This document shows, one piece after another, positions 1 to 9,999 of a DNA stretch of 64,000 bases; position 1 is the stretch's first letter, and each line of letters starts with the position of its first letter. The translations under genes were made by a program, and so were the position numbers. Source of the DNA: Thecaphora thlaspeos (Eukaryota; Basidiomycota; Ustilaginomycetes; Urocystidales; Glomosporiaceae); NCBI GenBank assembly GCA_900291925.1, contig UWYS01000021.1, forward strand, positions 124,001 to 188,000, in the 5' to 3' direction. Below the pieces are notes generated by a model. It did not search any database. It was not told where the DNA came from and saw only the letters and a list, made by a program, of their open reading frames with translations.

Positions 1-873
1 TGCAGCCAGCTGGACCAGGAGCGCGCGTTCGATCCCGCCCAGCTCTGCGCCCTTGTCTTGCCTTTTCCCTGGTGGTCTCTTTGCGGTCTAAGTGATGCGC
101 CTCTGCACTCGAGCCGATAGAAGCCAGCACGCACAGCGAAGAGCGGGCAGCGCCGTGCAGCAGCGCACTGTACTGTACAGTACATCTACGTAGCTTCTTT
201 ATTGCTGCGCCGGCGTCGTCATTCTTGATTGCCATGCACACGCACGCCTGGCCCACACAAGCAAGGGCAGAAGGGCGACAACGTGGGCCGCCACGCTGCG
301 GCGAGGCTGCGGCGAGGCTGCGGCGAGGCCGACGACGGAGCGGAGGTTTGGCTTTGTTTGCGCGTCTCGCTCGCCGCTGGCCTCGGCGCTAAGTTTGGCA
401 GCAGAGTTGGCTGCTGAGGCATCCCTCCCAACGGACCGCTCTTGGAGCCCCGGCAAACACCCGCCGACTCGGACCACCACGACCCTCGCTGCCTTGCACC
501 TCCCGCACCTCCTCCTCCTCCTCCTCCTTCGCCTCTCCGTCGCCACACTCTTTCTGCCCTTCCGCATACGCCGCGTCGACCCAGGCCCCTCCTGCAGGGC
601 CGGTACCAGCAACCATCAGACGACAGCGCACCACCCTTGCTACCCTCCGCCTTCTACGCCGACTTTGAGTCACACCCACCCGCTGCTACTCCTGCCAACG
701 CTTGCCTCTACGCCTCTCCTTCATTCTTCGAACACCCCACCCGCCCCTCACCTTACACCATCGTCACCAGCGCCCCGCACAGTCAAGACAAGGCGAGGCT
801 CCACTCTGTGCCAGAGCAGTCCTCACCTCGACTACCCCTTCCCCCCCGACCACGCCACAAGCTTGCCGCCAAA
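1..873. other. Upstream gene-free region
   Basis: No supportable gene. The stretch from about 430 to 870 is pyrimidine-rich on the plus strand and probably holds the promoter and 5' leader of the hydrolase starting at 874. Open frames here are low-complexity (Pro/Thr/Ser-rich) and overlap in several frames. A CTGTACTGTACAGTACA repeat lies at 168-184. Confidence 0.6.
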
Positions 874-2494
874 ATGGCGGACCTTCGAGCGTCCACCTGC
901 GTCCGGCTAGCCTGGCTCGTCTGCCTCGCCCTTCTTTTGACCCTCCCCACTTCCGCTGACGCTGCGAGCACCGACGACGACAGTGACAACAGCGGACAAA
1001 GCCCCGCCATCTCGGCGCCCGACAGCTCCGGCTACGGCTGGACCGCCCTCCCCACCGTCACTGGCGCCACCATCGACAACGCCACCATCGTCGTCGGCGA
1101 GAACGCAACACTGGTAAGGCAGCAGCCGCAGCAGCACCTTTCCCCTCTCCCGTGGCCCGCAGCACGCTCAGGCCTCCCCCTCGCTCCTCTTGCTGACATA
1201 AATCGATCCGTCTCTCTTCCTCTCTGCTCTCCCACAGCTTCACTACATCGATGCCGACTACGATGCGACCAAGATCAAGCGCGTCGTCATCCAGATCCAC
1301 GGCGACAGCCGCGACGCTTGGAACCAGTGGATCTACGCCGACCTCGCCGCCAAGAGGGCCGTTCAGGGCGGCACAGTCAAGCGCGAAGAGGTCCTCGTCG
1401 TCGCGCCCGAGTTCTTTGAGAATGTCGACCTCGGCGCCTATCCCTTCACCGAGGTGTCGAGGGCCAACGTGAGCGAGCCCACTTCGGCCACCACGGCGCG
1501 TCGAGGCGCGGCGTCTCGCATGGCGTCCAACATCAGCCTCGCCGCCCGGTCAGCCGCCGCGGCCGAGTCCACGGCATCGGCGGGCGCAATGGCGGTGCTC
1601 GCTGCGGCGAACCCAGACGCCATTGTTGTGACCGACTCGACCGAGTACTTTAGCGCGTCGCAGGCGCTCATTTTTAACGGAACTAACTGGGGCGACGGGA
1701 CGGCGGCCATCAGCCCGACCGGCAACGGCAACACGGGCGCGTTCGAGGCGCTCGACGCCCTGGTCGACCACTTCCTCAACGGTACGGCCTTCCCCGCGCT
1801 CAATCGCGTCGTCGTTGCCGGCTTCAGTCTCGGCGGCCAGCTGGTCCAGCGCTACGCCGCCTTCCGCCCGGACACGTCGGACGACGAGCGGATGACGTTC
1901 TGGGTTAGCAGCCCCAACTCTTTTGTCTACTTCAACGGCACGCGGCCGCTGACGCCGAAGAAGGCGTGCCGCGACAGCTTCAACGACTACAAGTACGGCC
2001 TCGAGGGGACGCTGCCCGCCTACGTTTCGGCCAGCACGACGTCGGCGCCTGCGATCGTGTCGCGCTTCATGAACCGCAAGATCGACTACCTCTGCGGCGT
2101 GCGCGACAAGGCGGCGGCCTCGGAGGACTGCGCGTCCAACTCGCAGGGGTCGCACCACGTCTCCAAGATGGTCTACTGGACGGAGCGCGTGGTGCCTTAC
2201 CTCGCGGGCGCGCCGGGCGACGGGACGCTGCCGAGCAACAGCTCGATCAACTGGGTCGCCAAGACGGGTCACCAGGACTGGAAAATCATCACGTCCGACC
2301 CGGGCGTCTACACGCTCTTCCTGGAGCGGTACAATGACAACGGGACCGACGCCACCGCGCCGCCGAGCAACGGCGTCTCGGCGACCTCGGCGCCCAGCAT
2401 CGGCAACGGTGCTCTCTCGGGCCTCGCGATGCCGAGCCGCGTCGCGCTGGTACTCATCATGGCGTTAGCTGCCTCAATCTCGCTGCTCGTCTAG
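874..2494 (+). CDS. Secreted, probably GPI-anchored alpha/beta hydrolase
   Basis: Two exons, 874-1113 and 1238-2494 (498 aa), joined across a GTAAGG...CCCACAG intron in phase 0. The first ATG after the pyrimidine-rich leader opens a signal peptide with a strong hydrophobic core (LAWLVCLALLLTLP). The nucleophile elbow GFSLGG lies near residue 275-280, and VVIQIHGDS near residue 93 fits the oxyanion-loop strand. A histidine in KTGHQDW near residue 425 could complete the triad. Several NXS/T sequons are visible. The protein ends in a Ser/Gly/Ala-rich linker and a hydrophobic tail (VALVLIMALAASISLLV), the usual arrangement for GPI attachment. The fold and the secreted location are well supported; the substrate is unknown. 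An esterase or peptidase-like enzyme acting at the cell wall is possible. Confidence 0.85.
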
Positions 2495-3410
2495 ACGGAT
2501 CGAGCGCTACGGAAACAGAAGGGACAATACTTGGATCCCCCCCCCCCCCAAAACCCCTTCCTCACCCCGCCTTTCGCTTGCTTCCTTTTGCGACGACGAC
2601 AAGGACTGCTGTGGCTTTGCCACAGGCGGCATTGTCGTCCGCTTCCCCCGCCTCTGACATAGACAGCACAGGAGCGGGCTCGCGCAAGATGCATAGATGC
2701 TTTGTTTGTTGTTCTCTCCCTTTCCCTTGTTGATATCATCGCCGCGCCTTGTCCCCGTCGCGGCACTTTTTCTCTCCTTGTCCTTTACACGGATTGTCCC
2801 GGGGGGGGGGGGGGGTTTGTTTTTTTTTTTTTTTCTTTTTTTTTTTCTTTTTCCTTTCCGTGCTTGTTCGTCCCTTGGCTACGGTCTCTATCTTTAGCGA
2901 CGGACCAAGGACGATTTTTACAGCACGTGTATTTGTAGCAATAACTAATAGGAACATTTTGAATGTCGATCGATATCCAAACTGATCTGCCGAACTTTGA
3001 TGGATGCGTGATGCGGATTTTGGATGCACGGGGTCTGCAGGTCGTCAAGACAGAGGGAGAAGAGACGATGACGTACAGAGAGATAGGGTCAATCTGGCAG
3101 ATTGGTGCAGTGTTCTGGGGCAGACGATGAGGTGGCGCATGAGAAGAATACAGATAGGGTCTTTTTTTCTTATTTTTTATTTTTTATTTTTATTTTCTTT
3201 TGCGACGGACGGAATAGATTAAAACAGGATAGGATAGAATGGGATGCGATGGGATGGGATCCGAGGTACAGAGTGGTTTCCCCCCAGAGAGCGAGACTGA
3301 GGTGGACGAAGCGTGTCGTGCGGGATTCGAGGTCCAGAGCGATACCGTCTAAAATAAGTTGAGAACGTCTTCCTATGTATCCGTCTAGCGTGCCTAGGGC
3401 GAGAAGGTGT
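2495..3410. other. Intergenic region with homopolymer runs
   Basis: Between convergent genes, so mainly two 3' regions. It holds a C-run near 2538-2549, a G-run at about 2801-2815 followed by a T-rich tract to about 2850, and a second T/A-rich tract near 3162-3200. No open frame looks coding. Confidence 0.6.
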
Positions 3411-4580
3411 CTAGAGCTCTTCGTGCTTGACCTCTTCGGTTGGGACCTGCTGTACGATCCCACCTGCTCGTCCGCTGTTAGGGTCCCAAACGGGCTGGTA
3501 TGATGCGCTAGTGTTGATACCGACAGTGATGTATCCAATCAGACCGTCCTGAAGAACGCCGCCGAGCTTCTCAATGTCAAAGGTGGGCATGTATCCGTTA
3601 TCGTGAGCGGTCTGGTAGATCTGTAGTGAATCTTCCCAGTTCCTCGTCCTGGACCTGCCGAGCGGTAGGATGGGGTTGGTGTTGTAGGGCCAGATCTTGT
3701 CGATGGCCTCGTTAAGATCGTCGTCAAAGAAGAACTGACCCGTGTGAACGAGGTTGCCCGATGTGAAGCTGCCGTTGGGTAGGACGGTCCATTCATTGTG
3801 CACCTTGATGTGGACGTGCGTCGCCCTGCCGGTGTAGTACCCGGGGAAGGTGGAGGTGAAGTGCGCGACACCGTTGGCGTCCGTGGGTAGCGCACCGCGC
3901 AAGAACGTGTCTTGGTGGTTGGTGCGCGGGTAGGCAGAGAGGAGACCTCGTCGAATGCCTGTCGAGGCCGGCTTCTCGTCGACCAGGTGAGGAGCGGAGT
4001 CCGGGTGACCGGCGTAGTGACCGGTGGCGTTGGCGTGCCAGAGGTCGACGAGGATGTTGGGGACGGGCTCGCACGTCTTGACGTCAATGACGCCGACGTC
4101 CATCTCAAAGTGGAGACCGAGCTGCCACTCTGCCATGTTGCTGCGGATGGGGTGCGCCTCGGTGTGGTAGTAGGGACCCTCTGTGGACTCGGGGGCGAGG
4201 ACGCAGGTGCTGTTGCGGATGCGCGACGAGAGCACGGGGTCGCACGCCATGATCCTCTTGTCCTCGTGCTCGAGCTGCTTGATGGACTTCTTGGTGACCT
4301 CGCCGTCGAGCGCCTTTGCCTCGAAATAGCCGTCGATGAAGAGGTTCTTGTCGGCGACGGGCGCACCGCCGAGGACCTTTTGGGCCCAGGAGCGTTTGCG
4401 CGCGGCGGTGTAGGCGGCAACGGCGGGGGCGCAGTGGTATGCGGTGGCCTGCTGGTCGAGGAACTTGACGACATCCTCGCGCGATTCCGAACCGTGGGCC
4501 GAGGTGGAGGGGAGGAGGGCGAGGGTGCTCAGGGCGGCGAAAGCGGCGGCGGTCGACGAGAGGGTGCTGGACAGCTTCAT
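3411..4580 (-). CDS. Secreted intradiol ring-cleavage dioxygenase
   Basis: Single exon, 389 aa. The start is followed by a signal peptide (AFAALSTLALLPSTSA, then HG). The intradiol dioxygenase fold covers roughly residues 125-330. Expected non-haem Fe(III) ligands are visible: a tyrosine in TEGPYY near residue 138, a tyrosine in FPGYYTGR near residue 250, and the two histidines in RATHVHIKVH just after it. Family members open catechol-type rings between the two hydroxyls using O2, giving cis,cis-muconates. The secreted fungal branch is known, but its natural substrates are poorly defined. The C-terminal tail of about 50 residues is polar. The gene is head-to-head with the decarboxylase/lactonase fusion gene, 685 bp away, which suggests co-expression for aromatic breakdown (inference). 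A TATA box lies about 165 bp upstream. Confidence 0.9.
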   Translation of the reverse strand: MKLSSTLSSTAAAFAALSTLALLPSTSAHGSESREDVVKFLDQQATAYHCAPAVAAYTAARKRSWAQKVLGGAPVADKNLFIDGYFEAKALDGEVTKKSIKQLEHEDKRIMACDPVLSSRIRNSTCVLAPESTEGPYYHTEAHPIRSNMAEWQLGLHFEMDVGVIDVKTCEPVPNILVDLWHANATGHYAGHPDSAPHLVDEKPASTGIRRGLLSAYPRTNHQDTFLRGALPTDANGVAHFTSTFPGYYTGRATHVHIKVHNEWTVLPNGSFTSGNLVHTGQFFFDDDLNEAIDKIWPYNTNPILPLGRSRTRNWEDSLQIYQTAHDNGYMPTFDIEKLGGVLQDGLIGYITVGINTSASYQPVWDPNSGRAGGIVQQVPTEEVKHEEL

Positions 4581-4744
4581 GGCGGCGGGCGGGCAGAGGG
4601 CGGTGGTGTGTGGGAGGGGGGGAGAGAGGGGGGAGAGAGGGGGGAGAGAGGGGGGAGAGAGGGGGGAGAGAGAGGGGAAGAGAGGGAGGAGGTCAGGGGA
4701 GGGGAAGGAAGAAGGTGACGGGAGCCAAGAGACGCGGGAGCCTC

Positions 4745-4750
4745 TTTATA
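4745..4750 (-). promoter_or_regulatory. TATA box of intradiol dioxygenase gene
   Basis: Reads GCATATAAAG on the minus strand, about 165 bp upstream of the dioxygenase start codon. Spacing leaves a CT-rich leader of roughly 130 nt. Confidence 0.5.
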
Positions 4751-5230
4751 TGCGCGTGAGGCTGTCGAGGGGGCGGCGTTGAAGCGGGGCAGGCGGGGCA
4801 GGCGGAAGGGGTTGCACGACGTCGTCTTCGCTGCTGCTCTCGGCTGGTCTTTGTGCCGGCGTGCTTGAGCGCAGGGCAGCAGGAATACGTACTAGTTAAG
4901 TTACTGTATTTTATTGCGGGGGAGCGGAGCAGTGCAAGAAGACTTTGATTTGATTTCGCGCGGCCCTTTGCCAAAGGCAGCCGGAGCGAATAGCGAATTA
5001 GCAGACCCTCTGAATGCAAACCACGCAGACACCTGGTCGCCGCCGGGCGGATCATGGTTCTGCCCGCTCTGCCGCCTTTTCCGTGGCGGATGCACTTTCT
5101 GCCGCTCTGGCTTTGGCTTTGGGTCTGTGCGCGCCCGAGCACGGCCGCCCCCTTGTTCTTCCGGCCCCGCTCTCCTTCTCCTTTTCACCCTTCGCCACCA
5201 CCACCGCCATCCTCCCACACACCACCTCCC

Positions 5231-5262
<32 letters not shown>
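5231..5262. repeat. CAGC tetranucleotide microsatellite in 5' leader
   Basis: About eight CAGC units, ending four bases before the start codon of the decarboxylase/lactonase fusion gene, so it lies within the mRNA leader. Confidence 0.85.
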
Positions 5263-5265
5263 ACC

Positions 5266-6921
5266 ATGCCGCGCATCCCCTACCGTTACCCCGCACCCGG
5301 CATCGACCCCATCGCAGATGCCATCCGCGAACGCCGCGGCCCCGCACGCGGCCTCACGCCCCTCGACGCCATGCTCCTCAACGCTCCCGCAATCGCAAAC
5401 GGCTGGAACGTCCTCCTCGGCGCTACCCGGACACGCAACTCCATCCCTGATGACCTCCGCGAGCTCATGGTCAGTCCAGCCCTCCACGCCTACCCGCGCC
5501 GCACCCTCGCACTCGTGCTATGACGCTCACCCCTACCATCCGATCCCCCTTCCTCCGTAACCTCACCCGAGCAGATCCTCCGCGTCGCCGTCCGCAACCG
5601 CGCCAGCTTCGAGTGGATCCAGCACGAAATCGTCGCCCTAAAGGCTGGCGTCACCCAGGAGCAGCTCAAGGCCGTCGGCGACCTCCGCACCCCGCTCTCA
5701 GCCTCCACCGTCCTCACGCCGCTCCAAAAGGCAGCCCTCGAGCTCACCGACTCCATGACGTGCAACGTACACATCCCCGACGCCATATTTGACCGCATCC
5801 GCACCCTCTTCGCCGAAGACGTAAAGCAGCGCGCCGACGCCGGTGAGCCCGCCGTCGATGGCTGCCAGGGCGAGCAGCTCGTCAACCGCAAAGTCACAGA
5901 GGCCACCCTCACGTGCGCCGTCTACAACATGGTCTCGCGCTTCCTCGTCGCCCTCGACGTCGATGACCGCGCCGACCAGCCGGTCCCCGTGCCCGCTGCG
6001 TTCAACGACCCCCACGCCGACGCAGCGACGGCGCCCAAACTCTCCTACCCCGTCCCCGCCTCGTCCTCCTCTGCTCGCGACCTTGCCACCAGCTCGACGG
6101 CCGGCCGCGGCCTTGTCCAGCTTCCCGACGGCCAGCTCCTCTCTATGCGCGTCCACTTCCACTCCATGTCGGCGCCCTGGGTCGTCCTGATCAACTCGCT
6201 CATGACCAACCTATCGATGTGGGACTCGAGCCTCCCCTTCCTCTCGCAGCGCTTCAACGTCCTCACCTACGACCAGCGCGGACACGGTCTCTCCTCCGTC
6301 CCTTCCGAGGCGTGTACGATCGCCCAGCTTTCGGACGACGTAGCGTACCTGCTGGACTCGCTCTCCATCCCCAAGGCCTATGCCGTAATCGGCGTATCGC
6401 AGGGTGGAGCAACGGCGCTATCCTTTGCGCTGCGCCATCCTGATCGATACGAGAGGTTGGTAGCATGCGACACGCAACCCGTTACGCCGGAAGCCAACAA
6501 AAAGGCATGGGACGAACGAATCGAGCTCGCACGCACACGCGGCATGGGCGAGCTGGCAGCTGCGACCGTACCGAGGTGGTACGGTGCCGGATCGGAAGCG
6601 TCGGATGACGTACGACGCACCACGTCCGTATGGGTGGAGACGACGCCCGTCGAAGGTTTCGTACAGGGAGCGAGAGCGTTGCAGGGATACGACCTGATTG
6701 GAGAAGGCATCGTAGAGGCGTTTGCAAAGAGCGGTAAGAAACACCTCCTCCTAGCCGGAGAGGCGGATGGCAAGTTGCCGGAAACGCTAGAGGCGTTCAG
6801 GGATAGACTCAAAGAGGCTGGAGTGGATGTCGAGTTTGACAAGATGAAAGGCGGTGGTCATCTGCCGATGTGTGATGTCCCGCAGAGGTTTGGCCAGAAG
6901 GTTGGGAAGTTTCTTAGCTAA
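5266..6921 (+). CDS. Carboxymuconolactone decarboxylase-like / enol-lactonase-like fusion
   Basis: Two exons, 5266-5469 and 5575-6921 (516 aa). The donor is GTCAGT and the phase is 0. Residues about 15-165 are a carboxymuconolactone decarboxylase-type domain: FEWIQHE followed by ALKAGVTQEQL carries the family's Glu and His. After a Ser/Ala linker, residues about 200-516 form an alpha/beta hydrolase like 3-oxoadipate enol-lactonase, with YDQRGHGLSS, nucleophile elbow GVSQGG, acid AGEADGKLP and GGGHLPM near the end. In the bacterial beta-ketoadipate pathway these two activities follow each other, and bacterial PcaL fuses them in the opposite order (lactonase first). No secretion signal, so probably cytosolic. 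The divergent secreted dioxygenase supports an aromatic-catabolic role, although fungal pathways normally differ. GC at third positions seems to fall after about 6380. Domain calls are sure; the exact reaction is not. Confidence 0.85.
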
Positions 6922-7027
6922 AGTGCGTTGACGTGGAGGGAGCGATGGTAGAGTAAAAGTGGTTGAGAGAGTGCTTGGGTGGAAGGATCAGTTGCGTTGA
7001 AATGACCTTATAGTACAGGAGGTATGC

Positions 7028-7069
<42 letters not shown>

Positions 7070-7188
7070 CTGAGTCGCAAAGACGAGAATGACGAAACGC
7101 TCACCAAGCTGGAAGACACATCGATTCAAGCATCCTCTATATAGTAATATGGTATCATAACATACACTCCGCTCCACGCGGAATATCG
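6922..7188. repeat. Convergent intergenic gap with TG dinucleotide repeat
   Basis: A TG/GT dinucleotide microsatellite runs from about 7030 to 7068 between the 3' ends of the fusion enzyme and the DCAF4-like gene. Nothing else was seen. Confidence 0.8.
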
Positions 7189-9315
7189 TTACTCGAAAAC
7201 CCACAGCTCTTTCCCCGCTACGACCACCAAAGCAGGTGGCCCATCCATTCCACCCTCCCTCTTCCTCTCCGTCTCTGTTCCTCTATGCGATACGTATTCA
7301 TCTTGCCTCGAAATGAGAACGTCTTCATATCGTCGTGTCCATACCAGAGCTGATACTTTTTCCTTCCACTTATGTCCTAATAGCGGAAGGGAGAAGGAGA
7401 AGGAAGAGGAGGAGGAAGAAAGGAGAGGATCGACAGCGTCAAGAGACCAGAGACGGATAATGTCATCTTGTCCCAAGAGGACGAGAAGTCTGTGCGTTAT
7501 GTTGATGCTTAGTGGCTGAAAATGGATGATTGACGAGCAAGAGCAAAGGTGAGTGTCGATATCAGATCGGCACTTTGACTCTCATCATGCAAAGGGAGGC
7601 GTGGGAAGGGGAGAGAGAACTCTACCAGTTCAAAGGTGTAACTGTTGACGTGACCTGCGAACTTGATCGTCGTCTGGTTCGTTGTCGTGTCTAGAAGTAT
7701 CATCTTTCTCGATTTCGAAATGCCAGACCCAAAGAACGATGTATGGTCAGCTGAGGAGACGATACACCAAGAGCATCGATGTGGTCTTGCGATGATGATC
7801 TCACCTCTCCGGTCGTCCATGCTATCACCATTTCCGTCTCTCCGACAGCTTCGACGTGCGTGACCGATCCGCTGCTCTGTACGATATCTTCCAATTGAAA
7901 TCGGGCCGGTTCGCTTCGTCTTCCGTCAACAGAACATCTGACGACGCGCCCTGATCTCAAACCGGCGTATACCCGTGTCTGTATCGCATGGCGCGGTGGG
8001 GAGATTTAATAAGCGGCAAATCGACCATGACAAACGAGCTGATGGAATCGGTGGAAAAACCTGATGAAACTCACGTCGCTAGAAAAACAGACGCACATCA
8101 CGTCGCTACCTGCCTGCAGAACTTGGGTCGACTCGAAGGTGCGAGGACTTAGGATGCGTCCTACCACGATCGTCTGACCTAGACCGCAGACTAGCCGTAC
8201 CTCGACGTCGGCTGAGTCGCGTTCAGTTGGCACCTCTTTGATCGCACTTGCGAAGAGGTCTCCTGCGACTTTGTAGTTGGTGATCACGAGCGGTCTGGAA
8301 TGCAGCCCCCGCGAAAGTCCGTCAATAAGGACCATCGGTATTCTCTGGAAGACGACGTGCCTGTGAGACGGGACCGCGGAGGCGTATGGGGAAGCAAACG
8401 GTCAGCAGTGCTGTCTGTTTGCCGCGTTTCCGACAACGAGCTTACCGACCACCTTTGACTCACACTTGCCAGCCAGATCGTATCGCCACATGCGTATGTC
8501 CCTTGAGGCCTCGATACAGTCTCTCGCCGCTTCCCTCGACATCGTCGGGCGTAATCGGTCCTTTGTGCCAAATCCGACCGTATCGGGGTTCGCCCCTCGA
8601 GCCCCAGAGATTCTCGTCGGGACACCGATCGATCCTGTACGTCGAGACGGCAGAGCTGGCGTAGAGTGTCGCCGTGTGGGGATCGTACTGTTGCGGGAAC
8701 GCTTAGGTCGTCGTTAGAAGGTGGGTCTGTTCCGAACTCCTGATCGGGGCAGGTATCGCACTTACAGCCAATCTGTTGATCGTCGTATCGATGGAAACGA
8801 CGTCCCCTAGCGGCAAGGTAAAGCGATTTTGAAGGGTGAGACGAGAAGCCACTTCCCTAGCTGGATTTCTGAACAGATCGCGATGGAAGGTGAGCCGCAC
8901 CGCGTAATTGGTCAGCGTCTCCGCCTTCTTTCTTTCGTCGCGGAGCCTCGAGCGTGGCAGCTAAGTTAGCTACTCACCCCAGACGACCCGCCCCCTGCAA
9001 CGTCAGCCTGCCCGTCAATCTCAGATCCGCCATCGATCCCGCCACATTGGCTCCACTTGCCCCTGCTCTAATACCGAGTCGGGCCCGGAGAGCCTCTCTT
9101 GCCCTTTGTGCCTCTGCACGCCACCGCTCTACCTCGATCGAGTGCCCCTGGCTCCTCGCATCGCGAACCCGTGAGACTTTGGCGGCGCTCGACGACTTAG
9201 AAGTAGGAGGTGCTGAAGAGCCATCTCCACCGGGGTTGCTCTTGAAGAAGCGCTTCTTCACGGGATCCCAATCGTGTCCGGGCACCTTGAAGGGGGGCGC
9301 GGATGAGGAGGGCAT
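7189..9315 (-). CDS. DCAF4-like WD40-repeat protein
   Basis: Seven exons on the minus strand: 9315-8978, 8931-8766, 8687-8464, 8360-8075, 7978-7805, 7703-7626, 7515-7189. They give one open frame of 530 aa with all phases consistent; introns are 46-110 nt. The N-terminus has PGHDWDPVKKRFFK, matching the short motif that opens DCAF4 (WDR21) proteins. Near the C-terminus, FAGHVNSYTFELPLSIN followed by LLVLLGQDDIIRLWSL matches the 'EGHVNEYAYLPL...GQD...WSL' block of the same family, and VYAGLRSGRVVRC is another WD blade. DCAF4 proteins are substrate receptors for the CUL4-DDB1 ubiquitin ligase, and a beta-propeller is expected. The first intron could also end at 8947 (31 nt) in phase; I prefer 46 nt. 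Family call is good; degradation target unknown. Confidence 0.8.
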
Positions 9316-9999
9316 TATGCCGGGTCCCTTGACGAGATGGTCGTGAGCCCTGCTACGGCGGAGTCGAACGTAGCTGGAAGACCGGGCGAGCGTGGTGCAT
9401 GCTTTTCGAGCGTCTTGTTGCCTGCTGCGGTCGAGCAGTGAAGATGAGCCGGGAGAGGCGAGATGAAGAGGAAGAGGTAGAAGAGGTGGAAGAGGTGGAA
9501 GAGGTGGAAGAGGTGGACGTGGTGGGAATTTCGCCAGCACGGCACGCGGACCAAAGTGGAGGAGCGAAGGGGGAAAAGAGGCTTCCGACTCCCGATCTCT
9601 TGACCTGTCCAGGACGGCTGAGTGGCCACGGCGCACCCTCACCTCACGCCCTACCGATCGTCACCATCATCAACGTCGTCAGAGCTCAAGCTTCATCGGC
9701 TCACTCTCTGACTGCGTTTCACGCCTCGACTTGTGCCACGCTTCGTGTTCGACTATGCCCTGCCTCGCACAAGCGCCTTGGCATTTTCCCACCGCTGCTG
9801 CCGCCAGTTGACTACGATTGGCTGCACGCTTGGACCGTCTCGCTACCTCTCCGCGCCACAATGTCAATCTAGGATACCATAGCGGAAACCACTGAATGCC
9901 ACAAAAGACTACCTCGACTAAGTAGCTTTTTGACAGCTTTGTGGCGTCGGAAACCGTCCTCATGCGCGACAGGGAGGGAGTGTTTCGGGAAAAGAACTC
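9316..9999. other. Divergent upstream region with GAAGAGGTG repeat
   Basis: Promoter space between the DCAF4-like gene and the membrane protein gene. A 9-nt repeat (GAAGAGGTG-type) runs from about 9466 to 9520. Frames through it are Glu/Val-rich and not convincing as genes. Confidence 0.6.

Larger units (their letters stand above)
4581..5265. other. Shared divergent promoter region
   Basis: Separates the minus-strand dioxygenase from the plus-strand fusion enzyme. It contains a purine-rich GGGGAGAGAG-type repeat at about 4617-4680 (CT-rich in the dioxygenase leader), a TATA box for the dioxygenase, and a CAGC tetranucleotide repeat just before the ATG of the fusion gene. No gene seen. Confidence 0.6.

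Noticed and set aside
8461..8520. WD-like peptide RDIRMWRYDLAGK in another frame of the DCAF4-like gene
   Set aside because: It does not connect in phase to either neighbouring exon, whereas the chosen frame joins all seven exons.
8947..8977. 31-nt micro-intron in the DCAF4-like gene
   Set aside because: An equally in-phase 46-nt intron (8977-8932) exists and fits the small-intron sizes elsewhere in the window.
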